Of a DNA stretch of 64,000 bases, positions 1 through 13,421 are shown piece by piece (position 1 is the first letter of the stretch; each line of letters opens with the position of its first letter). A program made the translations under genes and the position numbers. The DNA comes from Sipunculus nudus (lineage: Eukaryota > Annelida > Sipuncula > Golfingiida > Sipunculidae), in contig CM049310.1 in NCBI GenBank assembly GCA_026874595.1, forward strand, positions 35,913,558 through 35,977,557, given 5' to 3'. Below the pieces are notes generated by a model. The model had not been told where the DNA came from. It ran no database searches and worked only from the letters and a program-made list of their open reading frames with translations.

Positions 1-587
1 CGGGTACAGGGACGGACTATAAACTTCAGAAGTCACCTGAATCGGGAATCAAACCTAAGATCTCTAGACTAGGAGCCCTACACGCTACTAAGAGAGCGGT
101 GAAGACGAGATACCAGCAGGGCAATTTTTGTTTATTTATATCTGCGATTGAAGCGCTATCTATCACGAAAATGGGGAACCATTTACTATTTTAACAGGAG
201 AATTAAGCTTAAGGTGGGGGCTGTGCCTCCACACCCCCTTTCAGACGGGGAACCCAGGTTCTCTGGACCCCTCCTCTAATATAATAGACTCCAGTTATGA
301 GCAAAATGAAATACGGGAATTCTCAGGAAAATAATATGTATTGGCCTTTGTCAGGAAACAATTTATTTTGCAACACCTGTTGTGCATAAAGTACCAGCGG
401 TAGGCTGCAGCCCAGTTTCTATAGTTCTGCAAATTTTTTTATTAGAATGGTTTAAAAGTAAGAAGCATGTTCAGAATCCAGTCTGTACCTTGCTGAGACT
501 TGGAAAAATTGAGACCTTTTCTCTGCTTATTTCCTGAGATAACCCTCCTTTTTTTTTAACATGATTTGTTAATGAATGTGAGAAGTC

Positions 588-656
588 TTTGCTTTCTTGA
601 TTCGAACCCACAATCTCATGATAAAGAGTCCCACATGCTCTCAAATGAGCTGTGGA
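588..656 (-). repeat. tRNA-derived SINE-like head
   Basis: Read on the minus strand, this stretch has a good B box (GGTTCGAATC, about 609-599) preceded by an A-box-like segment (about 653-637, containing GCTCATTTGAGAGCA). The spacing is that of an RNA polymerase III internal promoter. It does not fold into a complete tRNA cloverleaf by eye, so I read it as the head of a tRNA-derived SINE. It stops close to the left end of the MITE that starts at 691. A weaker tRNA-like remnant lies at about 25-115 on the same strand. Confidence 0.45.
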
Positions 657-690
657 AGATGTGCACTGACACTGAAAGGGGTGATCAAGG

Positions 691-1124
691 TATACTGTGG
701 TTGGCTTCATATTCGCGAGGCTGAAATTTCGCGATTTTTCAATTTTTAATGTTTCGCGAGGGTTTCATTTTCGCGATCTCACCAAAACCCAAATATTTGG
801 TAAAGCCATACCTATGTGTGCTATAAAATAAGAATAAGTCATGAGTTTGTGATATTTTTTCTCATATAACGATGGGCCCGAACACAAAGCACAGGTAGTT
901 TAGTTCAAATTAAGGGGAACGTTTTCCCTATACCTGCATGGATGTAACTTATTATAACAATTCTCATTGTTCTAATCTATTCCCATACAAATACTGGCTA
1001 CATTAAATAAAAAGGACGTAATCCATTGGCCAATTATTCCCGAGTGTTTCATTTTCGCGATTATTTCCCATTCGCGAATATCGCGAAATTAAAACCCTCG
1101 CGAACAAAAAGGCAACCACAGTAT
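691..1124. mobile_element. MITE family A, copy 1 (CGCGA-rich)
   Basis: The ends are inverted repeats: TATACTGTGGTTGGCTT on the left and the complement of AACCACAGTATA on the right. Several CGCGAA/TTCGCG motifs lie just inside each end. The element is 434 bp with no coding capacity. A second copy in the opposite orientation lies at 38030-38479, and about 70 bp inside its left end match the complement of this copy's right end. The superfamily is not assigned because the target-site duplication is not clear. It sits in a PIGK intron. Confidence 0.8.
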
Positions 1125-1545
1125 ATATGTCTATATAGTTGCTGAGCACCAGCTGTCGAGTGAACAGGAAACTATTTCAAAATTTTTTAATAGATATATA
1201 ATTTAAGGTGGGGGCTGCTGCTCCTATACCCTTTTTCTTGTGGGGGACCCCCCCCCCCCCCCACGCTTATATAATGAGCTCCAGCTAAATGCTCATTCTA
1301 TATCAATTTTTATCAGATTTTGGATTTAGAATTTTTACAATTTTCACAAATTATATTTTTGGAAAGGTAAATTTTTGTTTATGGGTATTGTTTTTTAATT
1401 CTCAGCTGTGTTGTATTTGCATTTTACAATACTTTATGAAAAGTTGATTTTTGATAAGTGAATAACGCCATTTTTTATCCCCTCAGATGTATGCATGTTT
1501 ATAAATTTAATATATGAAGTATATTTTAAAAACTTGTTCTTGTAG

Positions 1546-4500
1546 CCTGAAGCTGAGGACTTTTTTAAAAGTGGTCACACCAACAACTGGGCAGTGCTGG
1601 TAGACACATCGCGGTTCTGGTTCAATTACCGCCATGTGGCCAATGTCTTATCAGTGTACAGGAGTGTTAAACGACTTGGTATTCCAGACAGGTAATGTTA
1701 AATAAAGCTGTAATTCTGCAATGTAGTTTCGTCATTTGATAGTCATATGATAATATGTGTCATACAATGGATCCTGTTATTTCATAAGTTCCAGTGTGAA
1801 AAATATAAATGTAACCAGTCTTCCGAAATCTTGTTTATTTTTGTTCTTTCTTGTAGCTTATAGTATATGGTCTGGTTTTGTTTAAATTTTGCATGATTTG
1901 AAATGTTTAATTAAAGAAATTATGTGATTTTAAGATTTTATTCATGTTGAATGTCACAGTCACAACTGTGTGATACACGAAAAAAACAACAACAATTTTG
2001 GAACTGGTGCATGGTTATATTGGCAATGATTGAGACATGATCCTAGCTCTTTTAAATGGACTGTCCAGAAAACTAACATCAGTTGCATAGCTTGCATCCA
2101 CAATTCACATTACTTGACTAAGAGCCAGCTCACAAACTGTTTTAAAAGCAGTATATGATATTCCTTGGCCTCACCAATGCAGTTGCTGAAAACGCAGGAG
2201 ATTATGTAATGCCAGAGCTATCCATGGAACTCACAGATTGTCCACCTCACACAGACACATGTATCACATGTTCATGTATATCAGTTTGACTTGTACAGCA
2301 CCTGGCTACTCTGCTGTAGTTATAAAACTATTAATGATTATTGCTACAGTAATAAACAAACAAGTGTAACTGTAACTGTTGTTAATCATTATTATCAAAG
2401 ACCTAGTCAAGTGAAGGTCTTTGATACTATGATAGCTTTACTTAAACTAGTTCTTCCCATTTATAGTACAATCCATATTGGACTTTCACTCCTGAGGTTA
2501 TTTTGCTGGAGCCTAATATCTATTTGTAGAATTGAGGACTGTCATAGTTTTACCTTTGCTGATTAATATAGTCCACTAGCTAATCCAGATGGAGTTCTAG
2601 ACCCACTCCTTTTCAGCTTCTGCAACTTTATTTAACGGTGTCAGACTAATATTGAGGTCTGTACCTAAGGACCCTTTCAAGATTTTCTCATCATTCTTCC
2701 TGGCTTGACTGACTCTCTTTCCAAAATCCTGGATCCCCCCCTCCCCCCCAAGTTGTTTCTGCTAGTACTCTGATGGACTGACAACATGACATGACACTCC
2801 AAATTTGTTCTGAAAACCACACCAACTGTTACGGGGATTAGTTGAAGCAGAAAATGTTAATAAAAGATTCTGTCACTGATGACTAAAGATATTTAGATTA
2901 CTTATATGTATTAAATAAATGGGACAAAACTTTACTCATGTTTTAGCTGTATTCAGTTGCATTTATGAGAGACAAGATGATGAAAACTACAATTGTTTGT
3001 GAAATATACATATATATCATCTGGCTTGGAACAACATTCTTAGTAATGCCAATTCCTGTACCATTATTATTTATGTCTTATTTTAATTTGATACTTCTTT
3101 ACTTACAGCCAGATCATTTTAATGGTGGCTGATGACATGGCCTGCAACCCAAGAAACCCTCGGCCAGGTACAATAGAGTAATCAGAATTTAACAATAACA
3201 ACCAAATATACACTAAATCTTATTATTTTTGTATATACAATACAATGCATTACACTAAGTGCCTAGTAATTTGGACAGATAATTCTCTTTTAACTCTTCA
3301 GCTGTTTTCCCAAAGATTTGTAAAGGAATAATATGGGATCAATGGTATCTTTGTATTGATTTGTTTAAACTGGATTCCTGGAACCATAAATTGTCTTCAT
3401 TGGTTTTAGTACCTCGCAGTAAAAATTGACTGTAATAAATAAATTCTTTCTTTAAATATTTTGAGAGGTTTGTTGTATGTTATATCTACTTTGATATTTT
3501 CTTTGTGCCAAATGTTTTGGGAAGTAACTGGCAGTTTAAATTTATATAAATATATCATGTTTGTCTTACAATGTGGATTGCAGCTACTGTGTTCAACAAT
3601 GCTGACCAGCACATTAACGTGTACGGAGATGATGTTGAAGTGGACTACAGGGGATATGAGGTATTTACAGTAATTTTCCGGTGTCTGTTGTTATTATGTT
3701 ACAGGTTCATTCTTAGTTTATTTTACTAATATTACTTCTAGATAGCTGTTAAAGAAACAAACCAAGAATAAGCTGGAGACTTCAGAAGGACATAACCTTC
3801 TAATAGTGATCAGAGAAGTACTTTTTACTGTACGCCTGTCATATGACTGGAATATTATGGTATACCCACCGTCCGTCCATCTGTCTCTCCGTCTGTTGGT
3901 TAAGTTTAGTGTCGCTGTGATAACTGAATGGGGCTTTGATAGATTTTCACAAAACTCACCATAACAACTTTCCATCAGACCATCTTGCCAGAGTTCGATT
4001 ATGGGCAACATCCAGACATATTTTATAATGTCACGGGTCACTAGGCTACTTTGTGGTGTTATTGTGATAACTTATGAAGAATATAATGGATTTTGATCAA
4101 ACTCATCAGAAATTATCAGTACAATATCTCGCCTAAGTTTGATTTCCAGCAAAATCCATGCATATTTAATGAGGTCAGAGGTCACCACACTTTGGAGGCA
4201 CCTTGATGACTTACCAAAATTCCTATATATTTTAATAAAACTCATTATTCATTAGTGTTGGGACGATATGGGTTTTTCATATCATGATAATTATTCAAAT
4301 TTTATCGCGATATACCGTGATATCGCGATATTTTCAATTATATATAATGGCATTAATAAGCCACCAATAATGATAGTTATATCAACCACCTTTAAAGTCT
4401 TGACTTTATACAAGGGGTTAAGTATTAATATCATTTATACCAATTGTGCCAGTACCACAGAATGACTCATTAAGTGATGTAAGTTGCATGAAGGTCATGC

Positions 4501-7500
4501 AGGTGCGCAAGCTTGAGGCGCGGGAAGTCCTGCCCCCATCGTCGAATCACGCTTGTCAGAACTTTCCATCAGTTTCCTATAGCTACATAAAAGCCGGAGA
4601 ATCCCGGCGAATTTTTGGAGAGCGTGTCATACGAATCTTGGCTAAATATATCATCTCAATTTTATATGGCAAAATATGCAACCCGTATGGAATGTTGGAT
4701 TCAGGGGTGACACTTTTATGTTGATATTTTCGTTCCATGCAATAAAAGCATAAATGTGTGTATTTATTGCTCTTTCATTATAATGTTATTTTCTCCTGGA
4801 ATTCTCAAACTTTTGTCCTTTCCGATTCATCCTGCTACTTCCGGACATTTCCGACTAATCCCGAAGTCTGTAGGCACACGCTCCCACCCACACGCGTGTA
4901 TTCCAATACTCGTGGTTTATGAAAATAAATGCGATTCTTTTAAATAAATTTATTTTGAACTTCAAGGGCTTGCTTGTGAACCAAAATCGTGAACAAAAAT
5001 TGATATCGTGATATCGCGATAATAGGAAAGTTGACGGTATGATAACCGTAGCGGTCAGATATCGTGATAAAACCGTATACCGGTAACCGTCCCAACCCTA
5101 TTATTCATATTAACCAATAGAGTTTGTCACCTGAATCACCTTCTCATCAAAATTCATGCCAATTTAATGAAGTCAGAGATCAGCAAATACACAATGCCAC
5201 AGGCCTATTATCCACGTTTGTGGTGCCCTTATTTTATTAACTAATCACAGACAAAAACTTCACAGCTTTGTATATGTTGGTTATATATGGGAGATACCAG
5301 AAAAAAGTGAAGAGTTTATCCCCTTTGATACAAATGTTTGTCTTTTGAAATATCCTGATATTTTATGATGCAAAGGTTTTCAGGTTAAATTGAGTTGGGG
5401 GGGGGGTGTAATACATATCTGGTATATAAGTCTATCTTTGAGTATCCATTTCAGTCGCTCCATCATATTATCTGTTGTCATAGGAAAAATTCTTGAATTT
5501 AAGAAGACAAGTGTCATCTGCCAACCAATATCTGATCCCACCCTCTCATAGTTTTCATGGTTTATTTCAGGTTACTGTTGAGAACTTCATTCGTGTGTTG
5601 ACTGGGCGTCTGCCACCAAGCACCCCAAGGTCAAAGAGACTGCTGTCTGACGACCGCAGCAACGTCCTCGTCTACATGACAGGTCTGGTATTTTACAGTT
5701 TCCTCTCACCTGAACTCTCTGCTTTTGTTGAGCCCACAGGATTTTAACTAAACATTTGTTAACTGCAAGAACTCAAGAACAAAATACAAATACTGGTAGT
5801 ATAAAATCAGTTTCTGTGTAGTTCTGCTTGGGAGTGTACCAGTTCTGCGTTCAGAACTGTTAACTCACAGAGGACCTATGTAGTCACACTTTCATATTTA
5901 TACACTAGTGCAGCAAAGTTTTAGGAATTTACCAGAGATCATTCAGTGTAAGAATGTCTGTATTATGGGCTAATTATTCACTTAGCTTGTGTCCACAACT
6001 TTTGAAGTCTTCAGATTTTAACTGGAAAAATATAATGTAAGACTTAATGGAAGATGACGATAATGACAGAGTTTTAGGGGTAGCAATTGCTAGCAACAGT
6101 CCATGCTGAAATTAAGCCAGATATAACTTAATTAAATCCAATCAGACAAGAGTTACTCAAAGGCATTGCCAAATAAAGATTGTGCATGATCTGAATTATT
6201 TAGTTGAATTATACATACACAATAATTTACATCCAATATTATCCACATGTTATCTGAACTTCATGTTTCTTGTGCTGCCATTGTGATGATTTCCTACATG
6301 GTTAAAATGAAAAGGTTGTAAAGCATAGACTCTTTTTATGTTACAGGTCATGGTGGGGATGGCTTCTTAAAGTTCCAAGATGCTGAAGAAATCTCCAATG
6401 TAGAACTGGCTGATGCATTTGAACAAATGTGGCAAAAACAAAGGTAAATATGGTAGAATTTATTTCTGTTAATGTTATCAAAATGAATTAACTTTTTTTA
6501 CATACTGATAAATTGTTCTGTGCACTTAGCTAATAATTCTTGCATTTTAAACTGGTTATATTTAGATGACACAGGTAGCATTTGCAGCAGATAGAGAAAA
6601 AAAAGTATCTTTGCACACTTTAATTTCACTGCTCTGGATATATTTATGCACAGTCATAAACTTCTGACATCAAAATCTGTATTGTCTTGGTCCCTCTTTC
6701 TGTTCTTGGAGCATTTTGCAAGTTTCATCTGTATCTTTACTCTCATGATCAATAAAATAGACAATCCAGTTGGTGGTGCCACCTGCCAGCTTTGGCTGAC
6801 ACTAAACAAGGGAACAGGCAGATAAGCAGTTTTGAGGTTGTGGGGCTCTGTTGACCAAGAATTATTGATAGAGATGCATATCATTATTTCTTAAATAATG
6901 TTTTTCAGTGTATTAAACTCATGATCATCTTTTGAGGATGATACTACATCACTGTTTTGTTGTACATCCTAGGAAGAGATAAGTGGATGCAGCAGGATGT
7001 GTACTGTCTCTACTCAAAACAACCTCTTCCTGTTACGTATTGTGGAGAGGACCAGGACTAAACGTCTCAACTTTACATTCAAAATTTGATAAGGTGCATT
7101 TCAAGGAAACACCTTCTGTTTACATTTCACATGTTTACAAAATATTTCTTACATGGGAAAATCCTTGCAATTCTTATCCAACATTTTTGAAAGGACTGCA
7201 TTACCCTCTTTCACTACATTTATACCCACAGAGCTGTTGTATTTAGAAGCCATGGTGCATTGTGGGGCTTAGATTTCAATGCCCACAATCCCCATCCAGC
7301 AAAGTCATACTCCTTGTGAGTCCGATTCTGCTCAGTTTGAAGAAGTAGGAGAACATGTTGCTCTCTCATGGTCAGGTAGTAATCATAAACCAGAAATCAA
7401 AATTCTAATGAATACAAACCTCCCCCATGTGGGCATTCACTTATTCAGCCCATATTCCCATTCATGCACAAGTGACTGTATATTTGTGACTATCCCTTAG

Positions 7501-10500
7501 TGATGCATCTGGATCTGGATAATGTGGCGGATCTATAACAAAATCTAACTGATTCTTTCTTGGCTCATTCCAAAAATGCCCTGAAAATTTCATGAGATTC
7601 CATTCATGATTGCATGATTTATTTTGTGAACAAACAGAAATACAAACAGGAATGAATACATACCCTCCTGACAGAGGCAAAAAATGGCAATCTTGTTGAT
7701 TTACACCAAAATGCATCCATCTTTGATGAAGTCACCTTGAAGACCTATATGTCCTTTTTCACCAGCATTCATCAACCTTTTCCTTTAATAGATAATTAAT
7801 TGGGTACGCACAACCTGATGAAAACACTAACATTGGGTCACTTTTCGTAGGGATTAAAGTGCAGTGCAATGTAAAAACAATGTTCATTATAATATGTAGA
7901 CTTCTGTATTTACATTTCTGTTTGTAGGTACCATGAGCTGTTCTATATGATTGACACCTGTCAGGCAGAGAGTATGTTCCAGCTGTTCTACTCTCCAAAC
8001 ATACTCGCAGTAGCAAGCAGTCAAGTTGGTGAAGACTCACTGTCAGTAAGTATAGCAGCTGCAGTGTTCATAGCAGGACTTAATCAAGCTTGTTTTTAAA
8101 AGCACTGTTTGGTTGAGTTTCAGCTTTTGGGCTTTTAGTTGAAACATTAGATCAATCAGATTGCAGAGTTTGAGATACATGCTCTGTGACTGGCTGAATT
8201 CATATAATGATGATAGTTAATGAAATCTTGTAAACAGAGAATAGCCATATTAAGTAAAACCAGGGAGCGGAAGGGCATGAGCACCATGTTTGGGTACCTA
8301 CATGATGTATGTAATCATTATTTAGGCCGTTGGTGATGTGGTCCAAGTACAGTGAAATCTCTCTACTACACCCACCTGCTGGATCAGCCGAAGTGCTCAT
8401 GTTAGCAGGGTGGTCATGTTATTGCGGTATGTTTTTATGATTTACATTAATCTGGGACCTAAAAATGGCCTTCTTAGCAGGGTGGTCATGATAGCAGGTG
8501 GTTTATCAGGTGAGATTTACTGTATATGGGTGCAGCTCTTTCAATACAAACAGGTATATGATTGGCTGCAAGATACATGATATACAAAGTGGGTGGTCAT
8601 CATGCCATCTGGTGCTTGAACTCATGGATATTTTAAACAGGCAGCTGTGAGAATAGAGAATTATAAATGTGGTGGCTCACCTCAGCATGGGGAGCACAGT
8701 TTTGTTCATATTGGTAATGTTTAAGCTGGGACAAGGTTAGTTACCTGTCAGAAATTCTGAAGGGAAAATCATTTTAAGGGCACTGTTACTAGATGAACGT
8801 TTAATTTTCCTGACAGAAACTCCATGTAAGCATGTGTTCATAATTCTGTTATATCACAGTTTTGAATGAAGTTTGAGTTGGTTATATTTTTCTAGTCTGT
8901 AAAAATACAGGAAATTTCAAAAGCTTAAGTACCTTATCAGCTGGTAATTTTCAACCAGTAATTGGGCTCATGCAAAGGCAATAGTCACAAAATATTGATA
9001 CCTTTGTTAGGCACATAAACCAGTAGCTCTGATGATTTTATCCTCAGCCTTTGGATGCTGAGCCACTTTCCTCATATATTAATTGTAAATATTCTACATG
9101 CACAGGTAAACTTTATCTGTCATTACATCAGATTCCTGTCATAATTACAGTGGTCTTAGTGAAAAAAGAGACAATACATTGGTTGTAATCCCTGTGTTTT
9201 AAAAGACTTCTACAATCCTTTGTTTAAGCACCATATCAGATACCTGTGATATAATATACCTGTGGTTTACAGGGCTTTGTAAATCTCTCTTTACAGCATC
9301 ACGTGGACCCTGCCATTGGAGTGTACATCATTGATCGTTACACCTACTACGCTTTGGAGTTCCTGGAAAAAGTTAAACCAGACAGTAAAAAGACCATGGG
9401 TCAATTTGTAAGTGATCTTTGCTTTACTTAACTATGCAGATTAATATTTATTTTCTGTTTGTTCAGATATGTCATTTCCAAACTGGTTATAAATGCTGTG
9501 TGTAAAAGTTCAAATATTCTGAGTTTGATGTAGAAAGAAACCTTAGTTTGAAATGTACCAACACAGAATTCACCAACACAGTGTTCAATTCATATCTATC
9601 AAGGCTGAATTTATATGGGATGTTTATGGTGAATGGTTCTGTTTTAAACATACATATCTAAGTGGGCATTAAATGATAAAAAATGAATTTTGCCATTTCA
9701 AAGCTTGCAAGGGAATAGATGAAAAATGATAAAAGATTCACTTCTGACCTGTGAAGTTCAAAAGACTAAATGATAACACATTGATTGTCATATAAGGCAG
9801 CAAGTGCTGCAGCCTTAAGAAGGATATTTCCTGTAGAGTGCACAAGTCCTAATTTTTCAGCCCTAGTCACAAGGGCTTTTGCTCCCTTACAGTACTCTCT
9901 ACTGAAAGAGGAAGAAGAGACCATATGACACTTTAAGTTTCTCAGATGCTGCTGTACAAATAATATCTGCTTGAAATACTAAAATAATGAGTACCTGTAC
10001 TCATCTTAGCATCACTTGTGGCCATGTTCTTTTCTGCTCTTGGCCTAGTTTATGATTGTTTGACATAAATTTCTAGTATGTATACTACCAGTAACTAGTG
10101 GTCAGAATTGATTGTGAAATCATGTTCAGTGATTGAAAGAAATAAATAGATTGATGATTAATTATTATTGATTAACCTTCTATTTTACTGTGAAATCTGC
10201 TGTTTGGCATTATACTTAACATAATATTGACCTAGTGAATTGTGTCCGTGTGTACATCACACTGATAGGTAAAGGTAACGGCAGGGTTGTTGACACATCT
10301 TTGTTGCACAAGGTTCAGTTTCAATGCTGTTCACTACTTTGTGTTTAGTCTTTCTTATTTTTCTAACAGGATTAAACTATTTGTTTTCTGGATGACTTTG
10401 CATGTGCAATCATAACCATTTGTGATGGATTATGCAAAAAAACCCACATAATTATGAAAGAATACGACCAGTTATTGATATAATTGATTAATAAGCACAC

Positions 10501-11640
10501 CACTAATACTTACTGATGTTTTGTTGGTTTTTTCAGCTGAGAGTCTGCCCTAAACGCCAGTGTATCTCCACGGTATCTGTGAGGTTGGACCTTTTCAGGA
10601 GGGATCCAGACAAAGTACTCATCACAGACTTCTTTGGAAGTGTCAGAAATGTGGAACTGGCTGCCAACAATGTGGAGCTACAGACTGTCAATCAAAGTAA
10701 AGTACCAGCTGAAAATCCCGCCCATTGCAAGTGAGTATATATACCCAAACATTCAGTCATGTCTTTTGTTTTATATCACTAGATAAGCAACATTTGAAAT
10801 GTTAATCATGTAAAAAATTTACTTCGAAAACGTATTTCTGCAAAGTTGTAATTTAAAAAAAAAATGTTTGGAGGTAACTTACATAATAATTCCGCCTGAA
10901 ATTGAAAATTTATATATTGAATCTGAAAAAAAAGTCTGCTGAAACTTTACATGTTGCCTGAGTCACTAGTGATGATTCATTGTCTTCACTTCTGAGAAAT
11001 CAGTGCATCACTCATTGATCTTATTTTAAGCTTAAGGCTGAAAATTTAATAATTATGCTTACAGCTACAATAAAATCCCACATTCTAGGCTCAGGTATTT
11101 TCTGAAATTGCATTCATGCATTTATCCTATTTTAGTGGGCTTCTTATTCCTAATGGTTTCATTCTGGCAAAATTTTGGGAAAAGAAATGGTCATGAGAAT
11201 ATTTATAGAATATACAATTCATATCTTGTTTTATTTTCTATTTCCCAAATTAGTTTTCTTAAAGTGAGTTTAGATCTGAACCCTTGCAAAGCACTGAGGA
11301 ATTAAATACTGTACAAATTTATCCTGATGAATAAGAAGTCAACCATGGTTTACATATGTGATGTTGGCACTAATGTTGAGATTTCTTAAAAGTTCAGTGC
11401 CCTGAACAATACCTCCATTGATATACAAGGAATTGGACCCAGAAATCAATGTAATCTACTTCTCTGACATACAATGAGGCGATTACCTCTGGTTTAAGTG
11501 TATAAATATGTATTCATATTTTCTGTTTTGTAGCGATGATGATGAGGCCTGCGAGGCAGAGGAACTGTCCAACAAACCGACCACTCAGTACAGCTACGCT
11601 GACCAGTTCCCTATCTACATTCCACAGTCCCATAGAGAGG
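1546..11640 (+). CDS. PIGK: GPI-anchor transamidase catalytic subunit (PIGK/GPI8), 5' and 3' partial
   Basis: PIGK is the caspase-like (C13 family) cysteine protease of the ER GPI-transamidase complex. It cleaves the C-terminal signal of precursor proteins and transfers them to the GPI anchor. Nine exons are readable: 1546-1691, 3109-3167, 3584-3660, 5571-5682, 6347-6443, 7928-8045, 9297-9407, 10537-10730 and 11534-11640. All have GT-AG borders and continuous phase, giving about 340 codons. Diagnostic segments are [33 protein letters not shown] and [15 protein letters not shown]. The catalytic His lies in [13 protein letters not shown] (codon 6349-6351) and the catalytic Cys in MIDTCQAES (codon 7959-7961). 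[10 protein letters not shown] follows. The signal peptide exon lies before the window. The usual C-terminal luminal/transmembrane exon was not found downstream. The introns are full of transposons. Confidence 0.96.
3840..5240. repeat. 'gtccgtcc' interspersed repeat, split by a hAT element
   Basis: The stretch begins with a pyrimidine-rich 'ccgtccgtccatctgtc' block (about 3868-3895). It continues in loosely repeated segments of about 150 bp, each with 'gtgataac', 'caaaactca' and 'gaggtcagaggtca'-type phrases. It is interrupted at 4253-5100 by an inserted transposon and resumes after 5108. The layout resembles the repeat at 11826-12583. It is in a PIGK intron. Confidence 0.55.
4253..5100. mobile_element. 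hAT-like non-autonomous DNA transposon
   Basis: This is an 848-bp element with terminal inverted repeats TAGTGTTGGGACG and CGTCCCAACCCTA (one mismatch). It is flanked by an exact 8-bp direct repeat TTATTCAT at 4245-4252 and 5101-5108. An 8-bp target duplication is the hallmark of the hAT superfamily. The subterminal regions are rich in 'atatcgcgatat' palindromes. Short open frames inside show no transposase motif, so it is non-autonomous. Confidence 0.9.
7402..7685. repeat. Interspersed repeat R1, copy 1
   Basis: About 280 bp matches copies at 16470-16749 and, inverted, at 28808-29122. Shared phrases include 'attcagcccat', 'atgtggcggat', 'aaatgccctgaaaatt' and an end reading 'cctcctgacagaggcaa'. 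No terminal inverted repeats or coding potential were seen. It lies in a PIGK intron. Confidence 0.75.
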
Positions 11641-11825
11641 TATGTCGGGAACAGTGTCCTCCTGGTTTGGTCTCAACCAACTAGTTCATAATCACTTCCA
11701 ATTTACACAGGTACAAGTCCTAGTGTTATAAAAGGGACTTCTGCAGTGTTGGATTTTGTAGGTTCTGTTAGTGGGCCCAGCATGCAGATTATGCAGGGTC
11801 TGCATGAGGGACCCACACTGAGTAT

Positions 11826-12583
11826 TTTATTATCCCCCATCCAACGAAGTTGTGAAGGGGATATAGTAACGCCTCTGTTCGTGCGTCCATCCATCTGTCC
11901 GTCCTTCCGTCTGTCCGTCCGGATTTGGCTTGTGGATCGATTTCAAGCCAAGCCCTTTGACCAAAACCTTCCATATTGCACACATGGCTCACCCACCAAT
12001 AGATGAAGAACCTTATCGATTTTGAGTTCACGGGGTCAAAGTTTATGGCCACAGGGCCCACTTCTTGAAAAAGCTTGTGGACCCATTTAAAGCCAACCAT
12101 TTGACCAAAACCTTTCATCTTGCACATTTGTCTCACCCACCCATAAATGAAGACCCCTTTTGATTTTGAGGTCATGGGGTCAAAGGTCACTGCCACAGGG
12201 CCCACTTCTTGAAAAAGCTTGTGAACCAATTTAAAGCCAAACCGTTTGACCAAAACCTTCCATCTTGCACATATGCTCACCCACCCATAAATGAGGACCC
12301 CTATTGATTTTGAGGTCGCAGGGTCAAAGGTCACGGCCACAGTGCCCACTCCTTGAAAAAGCTTGTGGACCCATTTTAGGCCAAACCGTTTGACCAACAC
12401 CTGTCAGTGTCATCTTGCACATATAGCCCATCCACCCATGGATGAAGAACCCTATTTAGTTTGAGGTCACAGGAGCAAAGGTCAAGGCCAGAGAGCTGCC
12501 CTCCTCATTTTCCCACTGTGTAATACACCCATTCTAATTATGCCCCATGCGAGGGGATGCTCCGCTTCGCGGTGCCCTTGTTA
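11826..12583. repeat. Interspersed repeat with about 143-bp tandem monomers
   Basis: It starts with a short hairpin-like 'tatcccccatcc...gaaggggatata' segment and a pyrimidine run built of 'gtcc' (about 11881-11920). About four diverged monomers of roughly 143 bp follow. 'cttgtgga..catttaa.gccaa' recurs near 11929, 12074, 12219 and 12361, each followed by 'tttgaccaaaacct' and 'gaggtca.ggggtcaaaggtca'. It ends near 'ggggatgctccgcttcgcgg'. The tandem structure keeps a long minus frame open (11789-12400), which I do not treat as a gene. It lies just after the last confident PIGK exon. Confidence 0.7.
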
Positions 12584-13362
12584 ATGTTTAATCTGCATGT
12601 GGAACATTGGGGAACCAGCATTGTTCCCTCGCCTAAAGAAGCCCACACATGAGAAAAAAAGCTATTAGCATGTGGGTCTCTGCAAGGTTATGCCATGGAC
12701 ATAAACCTTCTTTTATGGCAAGGCAGTGACATGGGATGCATCTCCGAAATGGAAAAAGTCTGCATTGGGAAATTTCCATGAGACAAAGCTGCAGCATACA
12801 GATGTTCCAGGATTGTTCTACATGTATCTCAATTGCTTTTGCTTCTGATACGATAGGGAATTTCCTTCAGCATGAACAGTACTTGATGACATAATTTGAG
12901 ACTACACCAGAATTTAAATTCACCTTGAAAGTGCCACACCCAAGGTAGATGAGCTTGCTCCTTGAGTAATTAGCTCTCGGGGGGGGGGGGGGGGGAATAA
13001 AATTGTTTTATGCAGACTGTGTTATGTCAGAGACGCATCCTGTGTAGTCAAGGCTTTCTGCTAATGATGCTGACATTAAGAAGAACTCGTGTGTTGTTCT
13101 TTCACTTTGAAGAGGATTGTACAGACCCCACATATGACATTGCATCGATGAAATACCCTGCTTATCAGAATGTAGAACTAGATTCCAGTGACAAGAGGCT
13201 ACACACATGGTACACAATAATCATATTTCAGCTTTTGAGAAAATTTTGTTTTCCTCTTTGAAAAAGTTGAATAATAAATTAAAATTACATTGAACAAATC
13301 ATATTTGTTCCATCAGGCAAAAGATTTGTGTTGAAAAAATATGAATTTTATTCTCGTTACAG

Positions 13363-13421
13363 GGGTAGCAGAACCTAGAAGAGGTCAAGAAGCCAATTGT
13401 GATAATCTCATCATTTTCTGA
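13363..13421 (+). other. Candidate last exon of PIGK
   Basis: An acceptor 'ttctcgttacag' ends at 13362. The sequence after it is in the right phase to join the 11640 donor and encodes GVAEPRRGQEANCDNLIIF before a TGA. It does not resemble the membrane-spanning C-terminus known for vertebrate PIGK, so it may be an alternative end or chance. Transcript evidence would settle it. Confidence 0.2.

Noticed and set aside
588-656. Functional tRNA gene
   Set aside because: The A and B boxes are present, but acceptor-stem and anticodon-stem pairing are not convincing.
4446-4724. 92-aa frame inside the hAT-like element
   Set aside because: No transposase or BED-finger motif; probably chance in a non-autonomous element.
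11789-12400. 203-aa minus-strand open frame
   Set aside because: It lies entirely within the tandem 143-bp monomer repeat and reads as diverged copies of one translated unit.
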